Shown one piece after another: positions 8,353-15,940 of a DNA stretch of 64,000 bases. The DNA lies in NCBI RefSeq assembly GCF_018389385.1, contig NZ_CP062698.1, forward strand, positions 1,429,501 to 1,493,500. The letters run 5' to 3'. The DNA comes from Anthocerotibacter panamensis C109. Lineage in GTDB: Bacteria > Cyanobacteriota > Cyanobacteriia > Gloeobacterales > Anthocerotibacteraceae. Within the stretch, counting starts at the first letter, position 1; the number at the start of each line of letters is the position of its first letter. The translations under genes were made by a program, and so were the position numbers. Under the pieces are notes generated by a model that saw only the letters and a list, made by a program, of their open reading frames with translations, did no database searches and had not been told where the DNA came from.

Positions 8353-8822
8353 CCGATAATGCTTACCGTATCAGCCTCCATTTCCTACAACAGCCCCAGC
8401 CGCTGCGGCTGGTGCTCCTCCAACAGGCAGGATTGGCTCGCTACGCGGTATTTCTGACTCAGATGCCGCTGACTGAGGGCAATATCCACTGTGTCATGCG
8501 CTTTTTAGGAGAACCGGAGCGCGTTAAGTTCCCAAAACTCCAAGGGGCGGACTTGGCGGGCTTGGTTCTTGATGGGGTGAACCTGATTCGGGGTGATCTG
8601 AGCGGGGCAGACCTCAGGGGGAGTCGTCTGGTAAAAGGTGACCTGCTGTTTGCCCGCTTGGTTGGGGCGGACCTTAGAGAAGCGGACCTCACAGGCACGC
8701 GCTGCAATGAAACCCTGTGGACCCAAGCGCAGGTTGAAGGCTGTCGGTTGGGGCTGGGAATTGGGCTGACGCAGGTCCAAAAAGCGGAACTTCTCGGACG
8801 GGGGGCGCTCTTCGAGGCCTGA
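8349..8822 (+). CDS. Pentapeptide-repeat protein
   Basis: This 157-residue protein starts at GTG overlapping the previous stop by 4 bases. Residues ~55-115 hold tandem A(D/N)LxG-type repeats (GADLAGLVL, GVNLIRGDLSGADLRGSRLV, GADLREADLTGTR), which fold as a right-handed quadrilateral beta helix. The N-terminal ~50 residues form a separate helical region. Cyanobacteria have many such proteins, mostly of unknown function. Coupling to the lipoprotein gene suggests co-expression only. Confidence 0.82.
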   Translation: MTDNAYRISLHFLQQPQPLRLVLLQQAGLARYAVFLTQMPLTEGNIHCVMRFLGEPERVKFPKLQGADLAGLVLDGVNLIRGDLSGADLRGSRLVKGDLLFARLVGADLREADLTGTRCNETLWTQAQVEGCRLGLGIGLTQVQKAELLGRGALFEA

Positions 8823-8934
8823 CCAAAGAGGGTGAGCTATTCTTTGACGAACAGGTTTAGGCAAGCCTTAGGAGAAGCGTTAACCCTGGGATAAAACGCT
8901 TGACGGGTAGGCGGGGAGTCCTTAGAGTTACTTT

Positions 8935-10023
8935 ATGCAAAAGCGCAACCTCCAAAAATCAGCAGTAATTCCGGGGCTTAAGCGTACCGCGCGCCGTCGT
9001 CTCGGACTGGGACTCGTCTCAGGGCTGGCCTTGACAGCGGCATTTGTAGGTTTCTGGCTCTGGGGCATGGGGGAGACTAGCGCTTTTGTCCATCGACCGG
9101 CCTTCGGCCCCTTGCCAGAACTGGCTCCCATCTTGCCTTTCACCTTGGGCCAGCCCGCTCTTGGCCTCACCCAACGGCTTACCACCCTCGCCAACCAACC
9201 CCGGTTACGCGCCGGCATCTTTGCTCTGGACCTCAAGGGCGGAAGCTATGTTGCCGTGGCAGATGACCAAAGCTATCCTGCCGCCAGTACGATTAAGCTT
9301 CCCATCCTGTTGGCTCTGCTCCAAGACCTAGACCGGGGGCTGGTACGTTGGGATGAACTGCTGACCATAACTCCCCAGCTCAAAACATCCGGCTCGGGCA
9401 TCCTTAAAAATCGGCCCTTGGGCACACAACTCAGGGTCTGGGAAGTGGCGAGTCTGATGATCACCGAGAGCGACAACACCGCTACTCATATGCTCATTGC
9501 CCGATTGGGGGGCTTCGCGCAGCTCAACCGGCGCTTTAGCTGGTGGGGGCTCACCCACACCGCACTACGGGCTCCCCTGCCGGACATCCCCGGACAAAAC
9601 ACCACCAGCCCCCACGACCTCGCCATCGTGCTGAGCCACTTAGACCAGGGGACCGGCCTCAACCCCTGGACCCGCGACCGGGCTTTGGATATCCTGCGCC
9701 GGGTCAGTAACCGCTCCTTACTGCCCAAGGGCCTCGACAAAGTCGAGAACACCGCCCTCATCGCCCACAAAACCGGGACTATAGGCATTGCCCTAGCGGA
9801 TGCGGGTCTAGTGGATCTGCCCAACGGTAAACGCTACATCCTAGCCACGATGGTAGAGCGTCCCCGCGAAGACCGCCGCGCCGCCCAACTGATCCAGGAC
9901 ATCTCCACCCAGGTCGCCCAGGCATGGTCTACCCCTCCTATTGCGCAACCGTTGGGAACAAACACTGCTTTGCTCGTCCCGGTATTACCGCCCAACCCAA
10001 CCACGGAGTCCAAGGCCCCTTAA
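8935..10023 (+). CDS. Serine hydrolase with class A beta-lactamase fold, probably not a true beta-lactamase
   Basis: This 362-residue protein has an N-terminal membrane anchor (about residues 24-45), a linker and a transpeptidase-like domain. Motifs are S118-T-I-K121 (nucleophile), S179-D-N181 and K279-T-G281. The omega-loop region, LRAPLPDIPGQNTTSP, has no Glu where class A beta-lactamases carry the deacylating Glu166. It therefore more likely acts on peptidoglycan peptides (a DD-peptidase or PBP-like role) or is slow at turnover. The Pro-rich C-terminal tail (after ~345) looks unstructured. Its stop overlaps the convergent pgeF stop. Confidence 0.85.
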   Translation: MQKRNLQKSAVIPGLKRTARRRLGLGLVSGLALTAAFVGFWLWGMGETSAFVHRPAFGPLPELAPILPFTLGQPALGLTQRLTTLANQPRLRAGIFALDLKGGSYVAVADDQSYPAASTIKLPILLALLQDLDRGLVRWDELLTITPQLKTSGSGILKNRPLGTQLRVWEVASLMITESDNTATHMLIARLGGFAQLNRRFSWWGLTHTALRAPLPDIPGQNTTSPHDLAIVLSHLDQGTGLNPWTRDRALDILRRVSNRSLLPKGLDKVENTALIAHKTGTIGIALADAGLVDLPNGKRYILATMVERPREDRRAAQLIQDISTQVAQAWSTPPIAQPLGTNTALLVPVLPPNPTTESKAP

Positions 10024-10778
10024 GGTCGGGCGATCCCGGAGAATTGCACGCCAGAGCGCCCATCGCGGCGATAGGAATAAAACAAGTCTGCGTGGTCATA
10101 GGTACAGTAGGGACTGACACTGATGTTTTCCGGGCGCACCCCTTGGGCTAGCGCCTGTTGTCGGTTGATTTCCTTGAGATCGAGGTGGGACTGGGGCGTA
10201 TCGATACCCAGCGTGTCCAGGACTTGGAGCGCCACCTCAGGGCCGACCGGATAGCGGTGCAGACCGATAGCAGGACCGATGGCGACTCGGACCGCCGTGA
10301 GATCTATCCCTTGTCTTTGGAGCGCACCAAGCGTCTTAGGCAAGATGGCTTGAGCGGTCCCCCGCCAGCCCGCGTGGATAGCAGCCACATAGCGGTCACT
10401 GGCAAGCAGGACGGGCACACAGTCAGCACTGGCTACCCATACCGACACCGCAGGCTCTCGGGCAATCAGGGCATCGCCGCGGGCAGGGAGCTGCTCGGGG
10501 GTAAAAATCTCTGCTCCATGGACTTGATGCAAACACACCGCCCGCTCAGAGGGCAGACCTAAATGGTGCGCGCAACCTGCTGGATCAGCAGCCCCCAGTC
10601 GGGTAAAAAATCCATGGGGCCAGCGCTCCAAAAGCTCACAGGTCAGCCAAGCACGCTCTTGTGTTTGATGCAAGTGCCACAGGCCAAGGGTCAAGCTGCG
10701 GTCGTCCACAGGTACAGCATCATGGAGGGCATACCAATTGTAGAGCCGGAGCGATGAGAAACTGGTTTCCTGGGCCAC
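10020..10778 (-). CDS. pgeF: Peptidoglycan editing factor PgeF (YlmD/YfiH, laccase-domain family)
   Basis: This 252-residue protein carries the family motifs CLHQVHGAE, VASADCVPVLL, AAIHAGWRGTA and the C-terminal YCTYDHADLFYSYRRDG. The His and Cys residues of HQVHG, ADC and HAGWRG form the metal or active site. In E. coli, PgeF removes L-Ser wrongly placed in muropeptides; related proteins show polyphenol oxidase or purine nucleoside phosphorylase-like activity. It stands alone and is divergent from dnaJ. Confidence 0.92.
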   Translation of the reverse strand: MAQETSFSSLRLYNWYALHDAVPVDDRSLTLGLWHLHQTQERAWLTCELLERWPHGFFTRLGAADPAGCAHHLGLPSERAVCLHQVHGAEIFTPEQLPARGDALIAREPAVSVWVASADCVPVLLASDRYVAAIHAGWRGTAQAILPKTLGALQRQGIDLTAVRVAIGPAIGLHRYPVGPEVALQVLDTLGIDTPQSHLDLKEINRQQALAQGVRPENISVSPYCTYDHADLFYSYRRDGRSGVQFSGIARP

Positions 10779-10866
10779 AGGGTGTCGAGGCCCCTCGGTT
10801 CGATTGTAACTTTTGGTATAGACTAGTTAATACACGCCTGACGCACACCCATCCTCGGAAACCCAT

Positions 10867-11991
10867 ATGGCACGCGACTACTACGAATTATTGGGAGTGG
10901 ACCGTGGTGCAAGTAAAGACGAAGTCAAGCAAGCCTACCGCAAGCTGGCACGCAAGTATCATCCCGACGTCAACAAAGACGACGGTGCTGAAGAGCTTTT
11001 TAAAGAAATAAATTTAGCCTACGAAGTCCTCTCTGACGATGATAAACGGGCACGCTATGACCGTTTCGGTGAGGCTGGAGTCTCTGGAGCGGCAGGAGGC
11101 GGGGTTGGCGGGTTTGACGCGCAAGGCTTTGGAGACATTTTCGAGGCGTTTGGCAGTATTTTTGGTGGGGGCGGGGGTGGACGCTCAAGTCGCGGACCGG
11201 TCCGAGGGGATGACCTGCGGTTAGACCTCTCCTTGAGTTTTATGGAAGCGGCCTTTGGTTGTGAAAAAGAAGTCACCTTCGACCACCTAGAGTCCTGTAA
11301 GACCTGTAAGGGTTCCGGGGCCAAGACTGGGACAGGACCGGTCACCTGCCGCACCTGCAACGGTCAAGGCCAAGTCCGCCAAGCCGCCCGCACTCCCTTC
11401 GGGGTTTTCACTCAGGTGACGACTTGCCCGACTTGCCAGGGCGCGGGTCAGACAATCCAGGACCCTTGCACCACCTGTAATGGCCGCGGTCGTCAGGTCG
11501 TCCAACGTACCACCCAAGTCACCATCCCACCAGGGGTGGATGAGGGCAACCGCCTGCGGGTCACAGGTGAGGGCAACGCGGGACTCAAGGGCGGCTCCCC
11601 CGGCGATCTCTACATCGACTTAGTTCTACAGAGCCATCCTGTTTTCAAGCGCAACGGCATGGACCTCTCCTCCGAAGTCACGATCTCCTACCTCCAAGCC
11701 ATTTTTGGGGCCAAGGTCATGGTTCCAGTTTTGGAGCTAGACCAAAAGGAACAAGAAGTAGAGATCCCGCCCGGAACGCAACCGGAGACCGTCCTGACCC
11801 TGCGCGGCAAAGGCATCCCCCGCCTCAACAACCTAACCCGTCGGGGGGACCATTACCTCACCATCAAAGTGGCTATTCCCACAAAACTCAGCGGCGAAGA
11901 GCGTGAGCTACTGGAGAAACTAGTCAAGATCCGCAGCGAGAAAGTCAAAAAAGACGGCGGATTTCTGAGTGGGCTTTTTAGCAAAGAGTGA
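10867..11991 (+). CDS. dnaJ: Chaperone DnaJ (type I Hsp40)
   Basis: This 374-residue protein has a J-domain (residues 1-70) with HPD at 32-34. A Gly-rich/Gly-Phe segment (about 75-112) follows, then four CxxCxGxG zinc repeats ([32 protein letters not shown]) and the two C-terminal substrate-binding domains. It stimulates DnaK ATPase and delivers unfolded proteins. All parts of a full type I DnaJ are present. A TATAGA box preceded by GG lies about 45 bases upstream (10815-10825). Its stop directly touches the queF stop, tail to tail with no gap. Confidence 0.96.
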   Translation: MARDYYELLGVDRGASKDEVKQAYRKLARKYHPDVNKDDGAEELFKEINLAYEVLSDDDKRARYDRFGEAGVSGAAGGGVGGFDAQGFGDIFEAFGSIFGGGGGGRSSRGPVRGDDLRLDLSLSFMEAAFGCEKEVTFDHLESCKTCKGSGAKTGTGPVTCRTCNGQGQVRQAARTPFGVFTQVTTCPTCQGAGQTIQDPCTTCNGRGRQVVQRTTQVTIPPGVDEGNRLRVTGEGNAGLKGGSPGDLYIDLVLQSHPVFKRNGMDLSSEVTISYLQAIFGAKVMVPVLELDQKEQEVEIPPGTQPETVLTLRGKGIPRLNNLTRRGDHYLTIKVAIPTKLSGEERELLEKLVKIRSEKVKKDGGFLSGLFSKE

Positions 11992-12393
11992 TTACTCAGG
12001 CCGTTGATAATTGATCTCGACGACTGTATGGACATTGCCCCGTGGATTAAAATCAGCCTTGAGGTGGACTTTGATGGGGTCACAGGCTCGCACAAAATCA
12101 TCTAGCACCTGATTCGCTACCTCCTCATGGGGGATGTATTGCTCCCGGTAGCTGTTGATATAGAGCTTGAGGGACTTGAGTTCGACTACCTTCAGGTTAG
12201 GCGTGTAGGTCAGGTAAAAGGTAGCAAAATCTGGGTAGCCGGAGAATGGGCACTTACAGGTAAATTCCGGGAGCGTGATATGGACCTGATAATCCCGACC
12301 CGGACGCGGGTTGTCAAACAAAACAAATGTTCCCTCAGTGATGGCCCGCTCGCCATACTTGGGGATAGAGGTATCGTTGCTGGTTGGGGTCAC
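11992..12393 (-). CDS. queF: NADPH-dependent preQ0 reductase QueF
   Basis: This 133-residue protein is the short (YkvM-like) form of 7-cyano-7-deazaguanine reductase. The catalytic Cys lies in EFTCKCPFSGYPDFA, and the family motif reads ELKSLKLYINSYR. It reduces preQ0 to preQ1 in queuosine tRNA modification. The Asp and His of the T-fold active site are also visible (SGYPDFA; YIPHEEV). No preQ1 riboswitch is seen in the ~50 bases upstream. Confidence 0.94.
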   Translation of the reverse strand: MTPTSNDTSIPKYGERAITEGTFVLFDNPRPGRDYQVHITLPEFTCKCPFSGYPDFATFYLTYTPNLKVVELKSLKLYINSYREQYIPHEEVANQVLDDFVRACDPIKVHLKADFNPRGNVHTVVEINYQRPE

Positions 12394-12443
12394 AAGAGGC
12401 TCCTGACTTTTTCTATAGTACGCCGTAGTGCGTGGGAGGACTG

Positions 12444-12896
12444 ATGGATGAACAGGGGAAAGGTTGGGTCATAGTCCAATTGGTGCTTTTTCTGCTGATT
12501 GCGCTAGCTCCCGGAGCGGCTGAGCCCTGGCCGCTATCCTGGTTGTTTAGCGTTTTGGGCCTTGTCCTACTCCTTGATGGGATAGTCGTCATGCTCCTGA
12601 GTCTGGTCACTCTAGGGCCAAACCTCACCCCTTTTCCCCGCCCCCGCCCCGAGGGGCAACTCGTCACCACCGGCATCTACAGTCTGATCCGCCATCCGCT
12701 TTATACAGGGGTGGTCCTAGCGAGCTTGGGCTTGAGCCTCTTCACTAACAGTCTGCTGCGATTGTTGCTGACCGTTGCTCTTTTTTTGGTGCATGACCTC
12801 AAAGCCAGCCGTGAGGAACAGTGGTTGGAGGAACGCTTCCCGGAATATCCAAACTACCGGCAACGGGTCAAGAAATTCTTCCCTGGGGTATACTAG
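12444..12896 (+). CDS. Isoprenylcysteine carboxyl methyltransferase-family membrane protein
   Basis: I place the start at ATG 12444, 4 bases after GGAGG, rather than GTG 12432, giving 150 residues. Three or four hydrophobic segments precede the ICMT-type core (GQLVTTGIYSLIRHPLYTGV). The C-terminal end holds the E-E-x-W-L...FP.Y..Y...V pattern. This superfamily uses S-adenosylmethionine for O- or N-methylation within membranes. Bacterial members act on lipids or small molecules, and the substrate here is unknown. Confidence 0.82.
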   Translation: MDEQGKGWVIVQLVLFLLIALAPGAAEPWPLSWLFSVLGLVLLLDGIVVMLLSLVTLGPNLTPFPRPRPEGQLVTTGIYSLIRHPLYTGVVLASLGLSLFTNSLLRLLLTVALFLVHDLKASREEQWLEERFPEYPNYRQRVKKFFPGVY

Positions 12897-12911
12897 CTTT
12901 CCTTTGTTAAA

Positions 12912-13284
12912 TCAGAAGGAACCCTCCCAACCCATGTAACTGCTCAAGTGCCAATTTAAGCATCCAGATGGTATTCTAGGCACCCGCATCCCCTCCGGTT
13001 TTCCTAGCAAATGGTCCTTTGCCGCACTCCCCGCCGCATCAACACCGCAAGGACTGTATCCACTCCAATGGTGGCAACTGCCCGCGCTAGATGCTCCGCT
13101 GCTCGGTCTAGGTCTGCTGTGGACTTCGCATCCATACTGCCTGTGACAAAGCCTCCGACATCCTGCACCACCCCGACAACCTCGGTGCCCAGCGCTAACA
13201 CCCCCAATCCCAACAGCGCCAGATCTGCAATCTCTCCAACTCCCACGACATGAGAAGCAGCCCAAGCCCCTACTTTCTGAACGG
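12912..13284 (-). pseudogene. Eroded orphan copy of the toxin mid-domain
   Basis: On the minus strand, 13284 to ~13010 reads VGAWAASHVVGVGEIADLAL and later DLDRAAEHLARAVATIGVDT. This closely matches the middle of the toxin protein at 13611-14813 (GLWAASHAVGVGEIIDLVLL; DLDRAAEHLARAVATVGVDT). The match then continues in another frame as AAKDHLLGKPEGMRVP, paralleling AAKDRLPGQPE...PEGMRVRVP. A frameshift therefore splits it, and no toxin tail follows. It looks like a displaced cassette left by recombination and now decaying. Confidence 0.75.
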
Positions 13285-13292
13285 ATACCTAT

Positions 13293-13601
13293 TCAATCAA
13301 CCTTTACAGCAACAGGCTTATCACCGTAAAAAGCATGCCATAGTTCACGAAGCTCTGCTTCTAGATCCTCTGGCGTTTCAAATTCTTGCTCAGTCAATTC
13401 TGAGTACTGCTCTGGAGTAATAGTCTGGTAAAGGATAGCTTCTGCAAACTGTTTTTGGAACTGTTCGGCACGGTTCGGGAAGTTAGAGTTATTTAACTCA
13501 CGTCTCAGATCGTCTTGCCAGTTGCTACCCATCACCTCCATATGAAAGTGACGTTCAATAACATCTAAGAACAGCTCAGGTAAAGGTTTTTGCATCACCA
13601 C
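13293..13601 (-). CDS. Candidate immunity protein for the adjacent toxin
   Basis: This 102-residue acidic, helical protein (MQKPLPELFLDVIERHFHME, then TPEQYSELTEQEFETPEDLE) begins 9 bases after the stop of the toxin-like gene, on the same strand. Small size, acidic character, lower GC than the flanking core genes and position directly behind a variable C-terminal tail are what is expected of an immunity protein. I do not recognise the family. The start could be the first Met (13601) or the third residue Met. The role is inferred from context only. Confidence 0.6.
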   Translation of the reverse strand: MVMQKPLPELFLDVIERHFHMEVMGSNWQDDLRRELNNSNFPNRAEQFQKQFAEAILYQTITPEQYSELTEQEFETPEDLEAELRELWHAFYGDKPVAVKVD

Positions 13602-13610
13602 TTTCTTCCC

Positions 13611-14813
13611 TCATTTAGGTTCAGGATACATTGTGTGTAGTTTCCAGTCACCACTAGTATCTTTTTTGTAGTAGGCTTTCATTATACCGTCCGTGAAGTC
13701 GGCTTCCGTAACACCTGTTGGGTGTTTGGCGCTTCCTTGACGCGTTTTACCAAACACTTCTTTTTTGTAATTCTGACCGTAGATTTCTTCTAATGGTACT
13801 TCAACTGCTTTAGTAATGGTATTGTTAGCCATATCAGCTTCCATTGTCAAATCCTTAAATCTCTGGGTACTACGCAAGTACTTCTCTGCCTTGACGTAGC
13901 CTTCCTCGCTTATCACCTTTGTTGCATGCTTTCCATATCCATGTTTCATCGGAGTTCCATCCAGAAATTTTTTGTAAGCATCATCCGTTGTTCCTGTGAC
14001 AGGATCATAGCCTTTGAGCACCCTATCCTCTAGCTGTTTCTCGGTGAGATGCGGACCATGGCGGGCGGGTCCATGCCCCTGAGCATTCAATTCCCGCATC
14101 CGCTGTTTAATCGCTTCTGCCGAACTACCCTCCTGCTTCGCTTCGATAGCTAGCGGTTTCGAGACAAGTTGCTCACTCTCGGGTACGCGCACGCGCATCC
14201 CCTCCGGCGTGACCATCTCCGGCTGTCCTGGTAAACGGTCCTTCGCCGCTCCCCCCACTTTATGAGTCAACAGTGCAAGGACTGTATCCACTCCCACTGT
14301 GGCAACTGCCCGTGCTAGATGCTCCGCTGCCCGGTCCAAGTCTTGCTCTTCTTGAGCCTGAAGCGCCGTGCTGACAAAACCCCCAATATCCTGTCCAACC
14401 GTAAAGGCTTCCGCCCCAAGCGCCAATGCCCCCAATCCCAACAGCACTAGGTCAATTATCTCCCCGACTCCCACCGCATGAGAGGCAGCCCACAAACCCG
14501 CTACTGCCGCTATCGTCGCCAGAGCTTCAGGGGAGAGCAAGGCTTCGACTTTGGTACGGACCTCGGCGGGTAACAGGGGCAACGTGTGTTGGAGGGCTGC
14601 CTCTAGTTTTTGGGGACTGCTCATCCCAGCAATATTCAGAGCAGACGACTCGGACTTGACGGGTTCTTCTTCTTTGCGCTGTACCCTCCTTCTGATATCC
14701 GCACTATGTGCTTGGGCAGCGCGTTCCCGGCTCATCGACACGGTGGTAGGGTCCGCGTCGATGCGTATTTTAGTGAAGTCAAACCCGAACCTCGGCTGAA
14801 TGAAGGAGGGCAC
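13611..14813 (-). CDS. eCIS-type (DUF4157-related) toxin, main part with variable C-terminal tail
   Basis: This 400-residue frame begins at GTG without a good ribosome-binding site. Residues 4-38 (SFIQPRFGFDFTKIRIDADP, then MSRERAAQAHSADI) match the start of the DUF4157 domain found in effectors of extracellular contractile injection systems. The following ~40 residues with the HELTH zinc motif are missing: the sequence jumps to RRRVQRKEEE, which normally comes after it. A helical/hydrophobic Ala-Gly-rich middle domain spans about 88-190. From about 245 (HGPARHGPHLTEKQLEDRV) to the end comes a separate AT-richer tail with the look of a toxin domain of unknown family. It is probably not secreted normally in its present state. 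Confidence 0.65.
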   Translation of the reverse strand: MPSFIQPRFGFDFTKIRIDADPTTVSMSRERAAQAHSADIRRRVQRKEEEPVKSESSALNIAGMSSPQKLEAALQHTLPLLPAEVRTKVEALLSPEALATIAAVAGLWAASHAVGVGEIIDLVLLGLGALALGAEAFTVGQDIGGFVSTALQAQEEQDLDRAAEHLARAVATVGVDTVLALLTHKVGGAAKDRLPGQPEMVTPEGMRVRVPESEQLVSKPLAIEAKQEGSSAEAIKQRMRELNAQGHGPARHGPHLTEKQLEDRVLKGYDPVTGTTDDAYKKFLDGTPMKHGYGKHATKVISEEGYVKAEKYLRSTQRFKDLTMEADMANNTITKAVEVPLEEIYGQNYKKEVFGKTRQGSAKHPTGVTEADFTDGIMKAYYKKDTSGDWKLHTMYPEPK

Positions 14814-15072
14814 ATGCAGGGACTTGTTCTTCTGGCTGAGCTACTTCTTGCTGATAGGTATCGCCGAACGCTCCAGTGGGATGTTTGGGATGGACCGGCA
14901 CCTGGCTGAGGTTATATCCGTAATGCGGGGCTTGTGCCTGTTGGGTTTGCAGATCTGAGAGGGCTTCCTTTTTGCGTTGCGGTGCTTTGGCGCTGCGTGT
15001 CGAGACGACTGGAGTATCTGAAGTATTAAACTTTTTAGTCTTTCTAGCCTGATATTCCCGTTGCCAGCCCAT
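14779..15072 (-). pseudogene. Detached N-terminal segment of the eCIS-type toxin
   Basis: This 97-residue frame reads MGWQREYQARKTKKFNTSDT, later HYGYNLSQVPVHPKHPTGAF and GDTYQQEVAQPEEQVP, then runs out of frame. The pattern 'YG.NLSQVPVH......GD.Y.QEA' is how DUF4157-type eCIS effectors begin, and the natural continuation (SFIQPRFGFDF) is found in the +1 frame starting at 14813. One indel near 14810 would rejoin them, so this is most simply a frameshifted gene. Ribosomal frameshifting or a sequencing error are alternatives. Confidence 0.6.
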
Positions 15073-15096
15073 AGTACATGCCGCTTAAGGACATCC

Positions 15097-15247
15097 ATAG
15101 TGTGACAGAACCGGCAAAAGCTGTCTTCAGAGGAAATACGGCAGGAGCAGGTCAAAAGGCGCATAACAAACTTAAAAATTTTTCTCGTGGTGTCCTTGTA
15201 GCCCTAGCGAAGCACCGTAAAAGAGTACCGGGAGTATGTCACACTAT
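15097..15247. repeat. 151-base segment bounded by perfect 11-base inverted repeats
   Basis: ATAGTGTGACA (15097-15107) and TGTCACACTAT (15237-15247) are exact reverse complements. The segment between holds no convincing gene and an AT-rich core (AAAAATTTTT near 15176). It lies just upstream of the toxin remnant. It could be a small non-autonomous mobile element or a chance repeat; no clear target duplication is seen. Confidence 0.4.
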
Positions 15248-15273
15248 AAGCTTGGGGTAAAGCCGAGGAAAGG

Positions 15274-15840
15274 ATGCGCAGGCATAGCGGACGAGGGGCA
15301 CAGCTAGTAGGTTTGACCCTACTTGTGCTGGGGTTGGGTGCCTGTGGCACGGAGCGTGCCCAGGAACAACCTCAAGCCAAAGACATCACCTCCCGGATCA
15401 CCCGGCTTGCCGAACGCAAAGCCAACGGAGTCTTTTACAGCATTGAAGACAACCTGACCGACGACAAAGGTGATACTTGGCGGGTGGCTTTCCTGAAGAT
15501 CTTCCGGCAGAGTGGTAAGGTTTATAGTTTTGTGCAGGTTCGGGTAGACCCGCGCTACGGCAGCTATACGATTAGCACAGAGAAACCCCTCACTCTACAA
15601 CTGGCTAGCAAGGCGCTACCGCTGTCCAACCAGTCTCAGGATCGCAATCGCCTAGGCTACTACGAAGTCACGCCTATCCTGGCTCAACTAACGGGGAGTT
15701 CTGTAGTCCAACTGCTCCTTCCTCTAGGAGACGGCACGACTCGGACGCTTTCAGTGGATACCCGAGTCCTGAAGGGCTGGCAGACGGTACAGGGGATCGC
15801 TGGTCCCAACGTTTTTAATTACGCCGGTCCCACTTACTGA
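15274..15840 (+). CDS. Predicted lipoprotein, DUF3122-like
   Basis: This 188-residue protein has a signal peptide with lipobox LGAC (Cys24). The mature part reads GVFYSIEDNLTDDKGDTWRV, then VQVRVDPRYGSYTISTEKPL, and ends GYYEVTPILAQL. From memory this resembles DUF3122, a cyanobacterial family of exported beta-rich proteins; a search would be needed to be sure. Function is unknown, and an envelope location is expected. Confidence 0.7.
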   Translation: MRRHSGRGAQLVGLTLLVLGLGACGTERAQEQPQAKDITSRITRLAERKANGVFYSIEDNLTDDKGDTWRVAFLKIFRQSGKVYSFVQVRVDPRYGSYTISTEKPLTLQLASKALPLSNQSQDRNRLGYYEVTPILAQLTGSSVVQLLLPLGDGTTRTLSVDTRVLKGWQTVQGIAGPNVFNYAGPTY

Positions 15841-15861
15841 GCGTTCAATAATAAAAAAATC

Positions 15862-15890
15862 TTTACGCGCCACCCAAAGGGCGGTATAGA
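15862..15890 (+). promoter_or_regulatory. Sigma-70-type promoter before the sigma factor gene
   Basis: TTTACG (15862-15867) and TATAGA (15885-15890) are separated by 17 bases. The 11-base string GGTATAGACTA (15883-15893) also occurs upstream of dnaJ (10815-10825). Confidence 0.45.
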
Positions 15891-15940
15891 CTAACATACT
15901 AAGAGCATTCCTAGCTAATCCACTAACCCCAGGGGAAGAC

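Noticed and set aside
8935-10023. Class A beta-lactamase resistance gene
   Set aside because: The deacylating Glu of the omega loop is absent, so a resistance call is not supported.
12394-12443. preQ1 riboswitch upstream of queF
   Set aside because: Only about 50 bases are available, and they lack the C-rich loop and A-rich tail of the class.
12432-12896. GTG 12432 as start of the ICMT-like gene
   Set aside because: GGAGG lies downstream of it and at working distance from ATG 12444, so the ATG is preferred.
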